NCBI RefSeq assembly: GCF_018448935.1
Contig: NZ_RCWC01000027.1
Coordinates: 1 to 64,000, forward strand
DNA from: Photorhabdus noenieputensis
GTDB lineage: Bacteria > Pseudomonadota > Gammaproteobacteria > Enterobacterales > Enterobacteriaceae
DNA length: 64,000 nucleotides
Reading direction: 5' to 3'
The notes beneath the pieces were generated by a model. The model was not told where the DNA came from and searched no databases. It saw nothing but the letters and a program-made list of their open reading frames with translations. A program made the position numbers and the translations under genes. Shown one piece after another: positions 1 to 7,960 of the stretch. Every line of letters begins with the position of its first letter. Position 1 is the stretch's first letter.

Positions 1-299
1 CCCAGAACATCCCATTCATCACACTGCGGTGTTCAACATGTGGACGTCCTGCCTGCCCTGAACGTACAGGGGGCAAACAAGATTCTATCAATATCCAAGC
101 ATCATCAGAAATGTCGTAACGTGCCACCATTTTGTTCCTGCATCGAAATCAATCAGATAATAATACTATTAATTGATATTAAGGGACACAGCCTAATGCG
201 CAAGATCAAAAAAGGATCTCATGCCCCACAAAGCGCCAATACTGGTGCCTTTGAGATGATCTCTTTCAGGTGCATAAAAAGCACTGTATTTAGTGAGCA

Positions 300-324
300 G
301 GCGCGGCGGGGTCACGACTGCGCG
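300..324 (+). other. cos-like site, P2/186 type
   Basis: Bases 300-318 read GGCGCGGCGGGGTCACGAC and are followed by TGCGCG. The P2 cohesive end as I remember it is GGCGAGGCGGGGAAAGCAC followed by TGCGCG, and 186 has a similar GGCG-N-GGCGGGG core. About 14 of 19 bases match P2, and the site sits where cos should be, just beyond the end of the leftward portal gene. The changes in the right half may mean it no longer works. This rests on remembered cos sequences. Confidence 0.5.
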
Positions 325-403
325 TGGCAGCGTTTGGTAACTGTGCCGGTCTCAAATTTCATAATGTAATCATTCTGTATTGAAACTTATATTTCCTCCA
401 GAC

Positions 404-430
404 AAAAAAGACCGCTCAGTCGGCGGCCTC
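404..430 (-). terminator. Terminator of Q-P operon
   Basis: Read on the minus strand, a GC-rich hairpin (CCGC and GCGG arms around a loop) is followed by TTTTTT, just past the portal stop codon. This is the form of a rho-independent terminator for the leftward portal/terminase operon. Confidence 0.6.
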
Positions 431-447
431 TCAATCAATAATGTGGG

Positions 448-1482
448 TCATTCGTCCTCGTCCATATCCAACGAATACCGTTCAAACCGAATTACTTCCT
501 CACCAATCCAGTCATTTAATTGCTTCATCTTACTTTGCAATGGCATTAGCTCATTACGTACAAACACCTTAGCTGCCTTCTCAACATCACCAAAACCACC
601 GGTATTCTGTGGAATAATCCCCATCATCTGCGGTGGTACGCGATGTGCGGCCAATATGTCGTCACGGCTGGCATTCTTGATATTTAAAAATTCGTCTTTA
701 GCTGCGGCTTCAGACAGTGGAATAGTCTGGATACCGTCTTTTTTACCGCCCGGCGCATATAAAAATAGATTGCGGAAATTACCTGGCCCCTTGGAATTTT
801 TCAGCGCATCGCGGATATTGTCGATGTCGGATAGGTTTTGTGAGGCATCGCTGATATACAGGATGTAACCCGCATGGGAACCGTTCAGGTAATACTTGCG
901 GCGAAAAAGCGTAGCCGATTCATTTAGCAATGCCGACGGTAGCGCAGCTAAATATTCCGGCAATCCGTACAGTTCCTGATTAATATCGGGTTCAATCAGA
1001 TGAAACACTTGCCCCGTCGGGAATGGGTACGGCTGGCTGTTGTAGCCATATTTCACAAACCAGTAGGTTTCCAGGTCTTCACCGCGTCGGGTGAACTTGG
1101 CTGGGCAATGATGCAGCTTCAAAGGCTGGCCGAGGCGATTCTTGCGTTGTTCAAGATAAGCATTGCCAAACAGCATAAAGTCCAGCGCCCATGAATCGAA
1201 TGCCTGTCGGCTAAGTAGCCGATGTGGGATAAAGGTACTGGTCAGGATGTTGCGTTTGACATAAACCGCGCTGCTGTGGTGCGGTGCCGAGCGAAACGAC
1301 AGCGCCAGCCCGTTAAAACTGATTGGGGGTTCATACCAATTATCGACTAGCACACATTCCAAGTAATCAAACATCTCGCGCCGGTCAAGGACGGGGATTG
1401 GATCGCCAAAGGTGAATGCTTCAATTGATGGGCTGGCCGTGGTTTTCACCGCCGGGCTGCGTTTTCTGTTTTTACGGCTCAT
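448..1482 (-). CDS. Q: Phage portal protein (P2 gpQ family)
   Basis: Portal protein of 344 residues, the usual size for P2 gpQ. In a phage it forms the ring at one capsid vertex through which DNA is packaged and to which the tail connector attaches. Recognisable family features are the N-terminal stretch around FGDPIPVLDRREMFDYLECV, the YEPP segment, and the C-terminal region with VPPQMMGIIPQNTGGFGD. It lies downstream of terminase P on the same strand, with the stop of P at the start of Q, as in P2. The frame is intact, although no capsid gene is present. Whether it is still expressed or used is unknown; in a tail-only particle it would have no role. Confidence 0.93.
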   Translation of the reverse strand: MSRKNRKRSPAVKTTASPSIEAFTFGDPIPVLDRREMFDYLECVLVDNWYEPPISFNGLALSFRSAPHHSSAVYVKRNILTSTFIPHRLLSRQAFDSWALDFMLFGNAYLEQRKNRLGQPLKLHHCPAKFTRRGEDLETYWFVKYGYNSQPYPFPTGQVFHLIEPDINQELYGLPEYLAALPSALLNESATLFRRKYYLNGSHAGYILYISDASQNLSDIDNIRDALKNSKGPGNFRNLFLYAPGGKKDGIQTIPLSEAAAKDEFLNIKNASRDDILAAHRVPPQMMGIIPQNTGGFGDVEKAAKVFVRNELMPLQSKMKQLNDWIGEEVIRFERYSLDMDEDE

Positions 1483-3239
1483 CAGTAAACCTCAACAATA
1501 TTTCTATGGTGGGGAGTGTCACCGGTAATCGGTTCATTAAACAGGGCGTGCATGGTGGCCCATGCCAGATCTGCGTGACTGGCTTCCTCGCTGCGGCTGG
1601 CTTGATAGGTCGGACGGTTGCCGCTGGCGGTGGTAGAACGGCGGATAGCCATAAAACTTTGTGCAATGTCGGTCTGGCCGGCGTCAAACTCCAGTCGGCG
1701 ATGGTTGATAATGTCCCATGCCTTAAGTACCAGCGCGTTTTTAACGGCGGGGTTATAGACAAATTCCCGCACGGACGGGAAAAATTCTTTGACGTTTTGG
1801 TAAACCCCATGCCCGACGCCGGTCGAGTCAATGCCGATATATTCGACGTTGTACTGTTCCGTCAGTCGTTTGATGGCGTCAGATTGAGCGCGAAAGTTCA
1901 TGCCACGCCACTGATGACGTTCAAGGATGCGGAACTTGCCACCCGGTACCTGCGGTGGAGCGACTACGACACAGCCGGCACTGTCGCCATTCTCGCCACC
2001 TTTGGCGGGATCATAACCGATCCAGACAGGGTGATAACCATAGGGGCGTAGCATCAGGGGTTGCACATCGTCCCAGATTTCCCAGCTATCGACCATGCAA
2101 CCCTGCATCAGTTGCAGTGAGAAAATGGATTCGATATCGTCCATAAATTCACACATCAGCAGGTTCTGGTACTCGTCCGGGCTGTATTCCAGCCGTAACT
2201 GGTCAATATCAAACAGGTTACAGCCGCCTCTGACTGCATCTTCAACCGTGACAATCTGCCGCCACTGACCATCGGCACATCGTAGGCCGCTGGCTAATGC
2301 TTGATGGCTAATATCAATGTCAATGCGATTGGCCTTGGCGCGGCCACGGTTAAACAGTTTGCCTGACCAATACGGGTACGCGCTGTGGGTTAAGCTGGAC
2401 GGTGTAGAAAAGTAAGTCTGGCGCCATTTTTTGTGCATCGCCATACCGGATGCTACCTTACGCAGTTCCTGAAACTTTGGAATCCAGAAATATTCATCCA
2501 GATAGAGATTGCCGTGATAGCTTTGCGCGGTGCGGGCATTGGTACCGAGAAAATACAGGGTGGCACCATTATTCAGGGTGATCGGATCGCCTTTTAGTTC
2601 GGCGTCCACTTCCCGCGCCATTTCCAGGATGTACTGCTTGAATACATGGGCTTGCGCTTTACTGGCAGAGAGAAATATCTGATTGCGTCCGGTAGTCAAC
2701 GCATCGATCAGGGCTTCACGGGCAAAAAAGAATGTCGCACCAATTTGACGGGATTTCAGGATATTGCGGATACGATGCGCTAATCCGGCGTGATACCAAT
2801 CATGTTGATAATCGAACAGGGTCGAGCGGAAAATGTCTTCCAGCTTTTTGACTTGTTCTTCGCTGAACACGTTCTTTTCCGGTGGCCGGCGCTCACCTTT
2901 GTTGCGGTTAGCAATTTTGGGGTTCAGATCGGCTTCATTACCGCCGCGGCTGTATTTCCTGATCCGCGCTTGTCGTTCTAACTGACGGTGCAGCAGGTCA
3001 ATTTCCTTAAAGTCCTTGCCTTCTTTTTGCTCCTTGGCGATAAGCTGACATAACCGTGCTTCAAGAGATAACTCGATTCGTTCAAACGAGGTCACCTCAT
3101 CCCATTTGTCGCGACGTTTCCAGCTATGGATAGTTGATGCTTTCTCGTTGAGCATTTCCGCAATCCGTGCGATCCGGTACCCGTTAAAATACAGGTGCAT
3201 TGCGTGCTTACGGGGATCAAAATCGGGCGTTGTTTTCAT
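1482..3239 (-). CDS. P: Terminase large subunit, ATPase (P2 gpP family)
   Basis: Large terminase of 585 residues, close to P2 gpP. It cuts phage DNA at cos and drives packaging by ATP hydrolysis. The N-terminus carries a helix-turn-helix-like segment (YRIARIAEMLNEKASTIHSW). The ATPase part includes SRQIGATFFFAREALIDA and the Walker B-like LYLDEYFW. The C-terminal nuclease part includes IGYDPAKGGENGDSAG and IGIDSTGVG. It reads leftward from the intergenic region shared with O. The partner small subunit M is missing from this locus, so packaging is not expected to work unless it is supplied by another phage. Confidence 0.94.
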   Translation of the reverse strand: MKTTPDFDPRKHAMHLYFNGYRIARIAEMLNEKASTIHSWKRRDKWDEVTSFERIELSLEARLCQLIAKEQKEGKDFKEIDLLHRQLERQARIRKYSRGGNEADLNPKIANRNKGERRPPEKNVFSEEQVKKLEDIFRSTLFDYQHDWYHAGLAHRIRNILKSRQIGATFFFAREALIDALTTGRNQIFLSASKAQAHVFKQYILEMAREVDAELKGDPITLNNGATLYFLGTNARTAQSYHGNLYLDEYFWIPKFQELRKVASGMAMHKKWRQTYFSTPSSLTHSAYPYWSGKLFNRGRAKANRIDIDISHQALASGLRCADGQWRQIVTVEDAVRGGCNLFDIDQLRLEYSPDEYQNLLMCEFMDDIESIFSLQLMQGCMVDSWEIWDDVQPLMLRPYGYHPVWIGYDPAKGGENGDSAGCVVVAPPQVPGGKFRILERHQWRGMNFRAQSDAIKRLTEQYNVEYIGIDSTGVGHGVYQNVKEFFPSVREFVYNPAVKNALVLKAWDIINHRRLEFDAGQTDIAQSFMAIRRSTTASGNRPTYQASRSEEASHADLAWATMHALFNEPITGDTPHHRNIVEVY

Positions 3240-3283
3240 GCTGCCAGACTACAGACCCGTCCGTCATTTCTCTGTGTCTGCCC

Positions 3284-3303
3284 TGTGTGCCAGCCCAGAC
3301 ACA
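3284..3303. promoter_or_regulatory. Ogr-type late promoter activator site, P/O intergenic
   Basis: TGTGTGCCAGCCCAGACACA is a dyad with TGTGT and ACACA arms. It fits the TGT-N12-ACA form bound by the P2 late activator Ogr, about 55 bases upstream of late transcription starts. It lies between the divergent P and O genes, where P2 has its divergent late promoters. A nearly identical site precedes gene V (6006-6025), and an Ogr-type protein is encoded at 19370. The activator assignment is inferred from family knowledge. Confidence 0.7.
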
Positions 3304-3381
3304 ACCGCATTTTATTGTTTCCTCGACATGACGATACAAACTAGTAGGCCATGACTGATTCATTGATAATCGGGGCTTACA

Positions 3382-4434
3382 ATGCCGAAGAAATCCAAAC
3401 CTTTTCGAATCTGTGTGGAAGGTGCAACCACAGACGGGCGCAAGGTTCAGCGCGAATGGCTGACACAGATTGCCGCCAACTATGACCCGCAGACCTACGG
3501 TGCGCGTATCAACATGGAACATTACAATTTTTCGTGGAGTCCGCGCTTTGGCGATGTGGAATCGGTTTTTACCGAAGAAATCAAGGACGGTGCGCTGGCG
3601 GGCAAGCTGGGGCTGTATGGGATACTTTTACCCACCGATGATCTGGTGGAAATGAACCGTAAGCGTCAAAAGGTTTACACCTCCGCCGAAATCAACCTGG
3701 ATTTTGCTGACTTCGGCGGGGCGTATCTGGTGGGATTGGCCGTTACTGACAGTCCGGCGAGCCTTGGCACTGAAATGTTGCAGTTTAGCGCTAATGCGAC
3801 CAATAACCCGCTGAATTCGCGCAAGCAGCACCCGAACAATGTTTTTACTGCCGCGGAAGAAACTTTGCTCGAATTTATTGATTTGTCAGAGGAAACCGAA
3901 AAAATCTCTCTCTTTTCCTGTGTACAGGCGTTCTTCCAGAAAAAGCAGCAGAGTGATGATACTCGTTTTACCGATATCCATCGGGCCGTCGAACTGTGTG
4001 CCCAAGAGCAGCAGGCCACGGTGGAAACCGTAAACACACTTTCTCAACATGTTCGCAACCATAATCCGGGCAATATCCGCCACGGCGATAAATGGCTGGG
4101 ATTACACGACACACAAACAGACCCGTCATTTTGTCAATTTGTATCACCAGAATACGGCATACGGGCCATTATCAAGATTATCCGCAATTATGAACGAAAA
4201 TACGGATTGAACAGTATCCGGCAGATAATTTCTCGTTGGGCACCCCCGAATGAAAATGATACCGAAAATTACATTGCATATATGAGCCGGGCGGTTGGTA
4301 TTCCCTGTAATGCGGTGATTGATGTTGATAATCCGGTGATCATGACCCGATTGGTTTGCGCCATCATTCAAATGGAAAACGGACAGCAACCGTATGCTGA
4401 TACGATCATTAAACGGGCGTTTGCGCTGTTATGA
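3382..4434 (+). CDS. Capsid scaffold/protease fused to endolysin (O::lysin)
   Basis: This 350-residue protein joins two normally separate phage proteins. Residues 1 to about 222 match the P2 gpO scaffold/serine protease: D18 (TTDGR), H47 (NMEHY) and S101 (VYTSAEI) align with the catalytic triad, and DSPASLGTEML and the coiled-coil start (SDDTRFTDIH) follow. From about residue 224 it becomes a peptidoglycan hydrolase of the NHNPGNIR type (WLGL, EYGIRA, ENDTENYI, ending in QQPYADTIIKRAFALL). The junction near 4045-4051 falls inside the O coiled coil. Capsid N, M, L, X and the holin, which lie between O and the lysin in P2 relatives, are absent. The stop overlaps the next gene (ATGA). Lytic activity of the fusion is inferred, not shown. 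Confidence 0.88.
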   Translation: MPKKSKPFRICVEGATTDGRKVQREWLTQIAANYDPQTYGARINMEHYNFSWSPRFGDVESVFTEEIKDGALAGKLGLYGILLPTDDLVEMNRKRQKVYTSAEINLDFADFGGAYLVGLAVTDSPASLGTEMLQFSANATNNPLNSRKQHPNNVFTAAEETLLEFIDLSEETEKISLFSCVQAFFQKKQQSDDTRFTDIHRAVELCAQEQQATVETVNTLSQHVRNHNPGNIRHGDKWLGLHDTQTDPSFCQFVSPEYGIRAIIKIIRNYERKYGLNSIRQIISRWAPPNENDTENYIAYMSRAVGIPCNAVIDVDNPVIMTRLVCAIIQMENGQQPYADTIIKRAFALL

Positions 4435-4811
4435 GGTTTAATCTGCACATGCTCACCTTGAGTACGCTGGCGGCAGTGTCCGGCCTACTCTGGCTCTATT
4501 ACGGTGAGTATCAGCAAAAAAACGATGCATACCAAACGCTGAGCCAGTGGTATAAGCAACAGCAAACCATTACCGATAACGCATTCCAAACCATCAGGAT
4601 AATCAATGATATCTCACGGGTTAATAACGAAAATCGGGAGCGATCAGCCGTGGATGCCGCACAAATTCAGGCGGATATCAATACCGCTGTTGTCGGGAAT
4701 GATTGCGCCCGTCGTGCTGCTCCTGATAGGGCTGTTGTCCGGTTGCAGCAGCATGCGAACCGAATACGTTCAGGCACCGTTGATGCCGATTCCGATGCAT
4801 TTGCTCGCTGA
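4431..4811 (+). CDS. lysB: Inner-membrane spanin, LysB/Rz-like
   Basis: Small protein of 126 residues with an N-terminal membrane anchor (about residues 7-23, rich in Leu/Ala) followed by a charged, probably coiled-coil periplasmic part (QQKNDAYQTLSQWYKQQQTI). The C-terminus carries the ND-C-A pattern typical of P2 LysB/Rz proteins. It would bridge the inner membrane to the outer-membrane lipoprotein LysC and disrupt the outer membrane at lysis. The start overlaps the lysin stop by four bases. lysC begins inside it in another frame, the usual nested Rz/Rz1 arrangement. Confidence 0.8.
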   Translation: MRFNLHMLTLSTLAAVSGLLWLYYGEYQQKNDAYQTLSQWYKQQQTITDNAFQTIRIINDISRVNNENRERSAVDAAQIQADINTAVVGNDCARRAAPDRAVVRLQQHANRIRSGTVDADSDAFAR

Positions 4812-4959
4812 CTGTCTGCCCCCGGTCATAGCCGACACAATGACATGGGGTGATAGCTTGTTGCTGAATGCACAGTTACTGGCGGTTATTGAACAGTGCA
4901 ATCTGGATAAACAGGCCATTCGACAAATAGAACAGACTAGACAGGTGACACATGAATAA
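4699..4959 (+). CDS. lysC: Outer-membrane lipoprotein spanin, LysC/Rz1-like
   Basis: An 86-residue protein nested out of frame in lysB and running past its end. I chose the ATG at 4699 because it places a short hydrophobic signal (MIAPVVLLLIGLL) directly before the lipobox LSGC; the open frame extends further upstream without support. After the lipid-modified Cys comes SSMRTEY, then a Pro-rich stretch typical of Rz1 (QAPLMPIPMHLL). It should pair with LysB to form the spanin complex that fuses inner and outer membranes at lysis. The end overlaps the start of R by eight bases. Confidence 0.8.
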   Translation: MIAPVVLLLIGLLSGCSSMRTEYVQAPLMPIPMHLLADCLPPVIADTMTWGDSLLLNAQLLAVIEQCNLDKQAIRQIEQTRQVTHE

Positions 4960-5368
4960 GCCTAACGCCTTGCGAAAAGTCCTGACAGAAAAGCTCCCCT
5001 ATTTGCGCGACAACCCTGAATACCTGCATTTGTTTGTTGAAGATGGCACCGTGCTGGCGACAATGGCGCTCTCCTTGTCTTACGAATATGAATATACGCT
5101 AAACCTGATTATTGAAGCCTATCCCGATGATCAGAATGTGCTCATGGCGGTTATCGGGCACTGGATACGCGAGCACCAGCCAGATATTTTCGCTCATCCT
5201 GACAATCGCCGCAGCGGCTTTACCTTTGACGTGAATATTCTTAATGATGACACCGCTGATATCAGTATCGACCTGAAACTGACCGAGCGTATACTGGTCA
5301 CCCAGCAAGGGCCGGTCAGCACGGTGAGCGCCATTTCTGAGCCTGAAAACCCGTTTGACAGGTGGTGA
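4952..5368 (+). CDS. R: Tail completion protein (P2 gpR)
   Basis: Protein of 138 residues matching the P2 gpR family in size and position, directly after the lysis genes and before S. Recognisable stretches are LRKVLTEKLPYLRDNPEYLHLFV near the start (given here only in part as a landmark), the EYEYTLNLII segment and the C-terminal ISEPENPFDRW. In P2 gpR and gpS finish the tail at the end that joins the head. The gene is intact. Confidence 0.9.
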   Translation: MNKPNALRKVLTEKLPYLRDNPEYLHLFVEDGTVLATMALSLSYEYEYTLNLIIEAYPDDQNVLMAVIGHWIREHQPDIFAHPDNRRSGFTFDVNILNDDTADISIDLKLTERILVTQQGPVSTVSAISEPENPFDRW

Positions 5369-5369
5369 G

Positions 5370-6035
5370 ATGAACAGTGACGCATTGCAGCCTTTGGATA
5401 CCGCACTAACCGCCCTGTTGAATCAACTTTCTCCCGCCAGTCGAAAGCAACTGGCCCGTGATATTGCGCGGGACTTGCGACAGAGCCAAATACAGCGTAT
5501 CCGATCCCAGCGTAACCCTGACGGCAGCCGCTTTACCCAACGCAAGGCACAAACCCGCGCTGTACAGCATGGTATAAAATTCATCTGGCGCGGTGAACCT
5601 CGCACCTTGAAAAATTGGCAAATCCGCAAGGGCAAGAAGGGTGAAACGATTACCGGCTATGATGCCGAGCGTAAAGGCCAGCGTACTTTTTACAAACGCG
5701 ATATCCAACGTTTTCTGGACGTCAAAACCGACCGGATCAGTACCCGAAAATCCAATAAAAAGACCCGCATGTTTAAGAAACTGGCTACCGTGCGTTACTT
5801 ACGTTTGTCCGCCAGTGATCGGGAAGCCGTTATCTTTTTCGCATCGAAAGTCACTGCGGTTGCTCGTGTGCATCAGTTCGGGTTAAAAGAGCGCATGAAA
5901 GGGAAAAACATTGAAGTCAAATATCCATCGCGGCGACTTTTGGGACTGACACAGAGTGATATTCAACATATCGAAGACCAGATACTTTCCCATCTCACCC
6001 ACGGATGTGTGCCAGTCAGTACACAAACCCTATGA
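5370..6035 (+). CDS. S: Tail completion protein (P2 gpS, virion morphogenesis)
   Basis: Protein of 221 residues of the phage virion morphogenesis (gpS) family. I chose the ATG at 5370, one base after the stop of R, with AGGTGG just upstream, over an earlier in-frame start at 5355. The body is basic (RNPDGSRFTQRKAQTRA) and ends near SRRLLGLTQSDIQHIEDQIL, a conserved C-terminal pattern. P2 S is shorter; the insert with several Lys/Arg (RISTRKSNKKTRMFKKL) is common in related prophages. It acts with R in tail completion. Confidence 0.9.
   Translation: MNSDALQPLDTALTALLNQLSPASRKQLARDIARDLRQSQIQRIRSQRNPDGSRFTQRKAQTRAVQHGIKFIWRGEPRTLKNWQIRKGKKGETITGYDAERKGQRTFYKRDIQRFLDVKTDRISTRKSNKKTRMFKKLATVRYLRLSASDREAVIFFASKVTAVARVHQFGLKERMKGKNIEVKYPSRRLLGLTQSDIQHIEDQILSHLTHGCVPVSTQTL
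6006..6025 (+). promoter_or_regulatory. Ogr-type late promoter site upstream of V
   Basis: TGTGTGCCAGTCAGTACACA repeats the dyad found between P and O with the same arms and the same GCCAG core start. Its centre is about 57 bases before the V start codon, and it lies inside the end of S. P2 also has a separate late promoter (PV) here. This strongly suggests an Ogr-driven V operon (V to tail-fibre assembly). Confidence 0.72.
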
Positions 6036-6072
6036 CGTGCAGGTGAGGGTTTGGGGTGACATTGTTGTCTGC

Positions 6073-6711
6073 ATGAACACACAATTAACTGAACTGTTGC
6101 GCCGATTGCGCAACCTGATCCGAATCGGTGTTATTACCCAGGTAGATACTACACGGGGAATGTGCCGGGTTATGACAGGCAATCTTGAAACTGACTGGTT
6201 GCATTGGTTGACATCCAGAGCGGGAAGTTCCCGAACATGGTGGGTACCCAGTGTTGATGAGCAGGTTTTATTGTTATCCCTTGGTGGTGACTTGACCACG
6301 GCCTTTATACTGCCTGCGATTTTTTCTGATGAGTTTCCAGCCCCTTCGGCATCACCAGAAGCGGTGTGTATCGCTTTTCCTGATGGTGCCGTGATGGAAT
6401 ACGAACCACAGATCAGTGCCTTAACTGTCACAGGTATTAAGACCGCCACGATTACCGCGTCGGCTTCCGTGCATGTTACTGCACCAGAAATCACTTGTAT
6501 GGCCGGCAATCAGATCACATTGGATACACCCACCGTCATTTGCACCCACCATCTGACTACGGGCAGTCTGGAAGTGCAAAAAGGCGGCACTATGCGTGGC
6601 AATATCGTTCATGTAGGGGGTGAATTCAGTTCTAACGGGGTTGTGGTGGATTCGCACCGACACCACGGTGTGCGCTCCGGTGACAGTACATCGGGAGTTC
6701 CCATATCATGA
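6073..6711 (+). CDS. V: Baseplate spike protein (P2 gpV)
   Basis: Protein of 212 residues, matching P2 gpV in length. I chose the ATG at 6073 (MNTQLTELLRRLRNLIRIGV) because the homologous start aligns there; the frame is open further upstream only as part of S. The OB-fold N-terminal half includes WLHWLTSRAGSSRTWW and EQVLLLSLGGDL. The C-terminal half has beta-helix repeats rich in Thr/Val and ends with DSHRHHGVRSGD, the His-rich iron-binding tip of these spikes. It forms the membrane-piercing tip of the contractile tail. Confidence 0.93.
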   Translation: MNTQLTELLRRLRNLIRIGVITQVDTTRGMCRVMTGNLETDWLHWLTSRAGSSRTWWVPSVDEQVLLLSLGGDLTTAFILPAIFSDEFPAPSASPEAVCIAFPDGAVMEYEPQISALTVTGIKTATITASASVHVTAPEITCMAGNQITLDTPTVICTHHLTTGSLEVQKGGTMRGNIVHVGGEFSSNGVVVDSHRHHGVRSGDSTSGVPIS

Positions 6712-7049
6712 TGTACCTTGGTATGCATCGACAGACGGGTGAGGCTATCAGCGATATCGCCCATGTTCGCCAGTCAGTCAGCGATATCTTGCTAACGCCG
6801 ATGGGTAGCCGTATTACTCGCCGCCAATATGGTTCGTTGTTATCTGAATTGATTGATGCGCCCCAAAATCCTGCTTTACGTCTGCAAATTATGGCTGCGT
6901 GCTACACCGCCATCCAGCGATGGGAACCCCGCATTACCCTGGCCGCTATCACTATCAATCAAGGTGAAGCCGGACACATGACTGTTGATATCAGCGGCCA
7001 GTATCAGCTATCCAATGCCCCGGTTGCTTTTTCTGTGCCTGTGGGGTGA
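6708..7049 (+). CDS. W: Baseplate assembly protein (P2 gpW)
   Basis: A 113-residue protein of the gpW/gp25 family, equivalent to the T4 gp25 baseplate wedge protein that starts sheath assembly. The conserved core SDILLTPMGSRITRRQYGS is followed by LLSELID and RWEPRITL. Start and stop overlap its neighbours V and J by four bases each, as in P2, so translation is likely coupled. Confidence 0.92.
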   Translation: MMYLGMHRQTGEAISDIAHVRQSVSDILLTPMGSRITRRQYGSLLSELIDAPQNPALRLQIMAACYTAIQRWEPRITLAAITINQGEAGHMTVDISGQYQLSNAPVAFSVPVG

Positions 7050-7960
7050 CCATGCCGACCATCGACCTTAGCCAGTTACCGACGCCGGAGGTTGTCGAAC
7101 TGCTGGATTTCGAAACTCTGCTGGCCGAGCGAAAAGAAAAACTGATTTCACTGTATCCGCCAGAACAGCGTGAAGCAATCACCCGTACTTTAACGCTGGA
7201 GTCTGAACCTATTACTAAGTTGTTACAGGAAAATGCTTACCGTGAGTTGCTCTTGCGCCAACGCGTCAATGAGGCAGCGCGGGCGGCGATGGTGGCGTAT
7301 GCCACAGGCAGCGACTTAGACCAACTGGGGATGAATAACAATGTGCGGCGTTTGGTATTACGGCCCGCTAACAATCATGCCGTACCGCCTATCTCTGCGG
7401 TGCTGGAATCTGACGCTGATTTTCGGGTACGCATTCCGCAAGCGTTCGAGGGGTTAAGCGTCGCCGGCCCTGTGGCATCCTATGAATACCATGCGTGCAG
7501 TGCTGACGGACGGGTTGCCGATGCATCGGTGATCAGCCCAGCGCCTGCCTGTGTCACAGTCAGTATTTTGTCACGTGAGGGGAACGGCGCGGCCAGTGAT
7601 GAATTGATTGCGGTCGTGAATACTGCTCTGAATGATGAAAACGTTCGCCCCGTGGCCGATCGCCTGACTGTTCGGTCTGCGGAGATTGTCGATTATCAAA
7701 TTGATGCCGTGCTGTACCTGTACCCAACCCCGGAATATGAGCCGATATTGCAGGCTGTGCGTGAACGGCTGGCGCGTTACACTGCCGAGCAACACCGGAT
7801 TGGCCGCGATATCGTGCGTAGTGCCATTTTTGCTGTCTTGCATATGCCCGGTGTTCAGCGTGTTCACCTGAAAGCTCCGGCTCAGGATGTGATTCTGGAT
7901 AAAACTCAAGCGAGTTTTTGCACACGTGCGCAGGTAGTGATTGGGGGAGCGGATGAATAA
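7046..7960 (+). CDS. J: Baseplate protein (P2 gpJ)
   Basis: A 304-residue protein of the gpJ family (the fold shared with T4 gp6), which builds the outer ring of the baseplate. Landmarks are the N-terminal DLSQLPTPEVVELLDFETLL, the AAMVAYATGSDLDQLG segment and a C-terminal region with PGVQRVHLKAPAQDV. The effective start may be the second Met. It overlaps I by eight bases. The length matches P2 (302 residues). Confidence 0.93.
   Translation: MTMPTIDLSQLPTPEVVELLDFETLLAERKEKLISLYPPEQREAITRTLTLESEPITKLLQENAYRELLLRQRVNEAARAAMVAYATGSDLDQLGMNNNVRRLVLRPANNHAVPPISAVLESDADFRVRIPQAFEGLSVAGPVASYEYHACSADGRVADASVISPAPACVTVSILSREGNGAASDELIAVVNTALNDENVRPVADRLTVRSAEIVDYQIDAVLYLYPTPEYEPILQAVRERLARYTAEQHRIGRDIVRSAIFAVLHMPGVQRVHLKAPAQDVILDKTQASFCTRAQVVIGGADE

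Larger units (their letters stand above)
1..447. other. Left edge, no convincing gene
   Basis: I see no gene here with good support. Open frames are short, lack ribosome binding sites and resemble no family I know. The stretch holds a cos-like sequence near 300-318 and the terminator of the leftward Q-P operon near 404-430. In the P2 gene order this is where the phage chromosome ends would be joined, so the bases left of 300 may belong to the far end of the prophage. Confidence 0.5.

Noticed and set aside
40-369. A 109-codon frame at the left edge
   Set aside because: No ribosome site, no recognisable family, and it crosses the cos-like region. It looks like chance coding.
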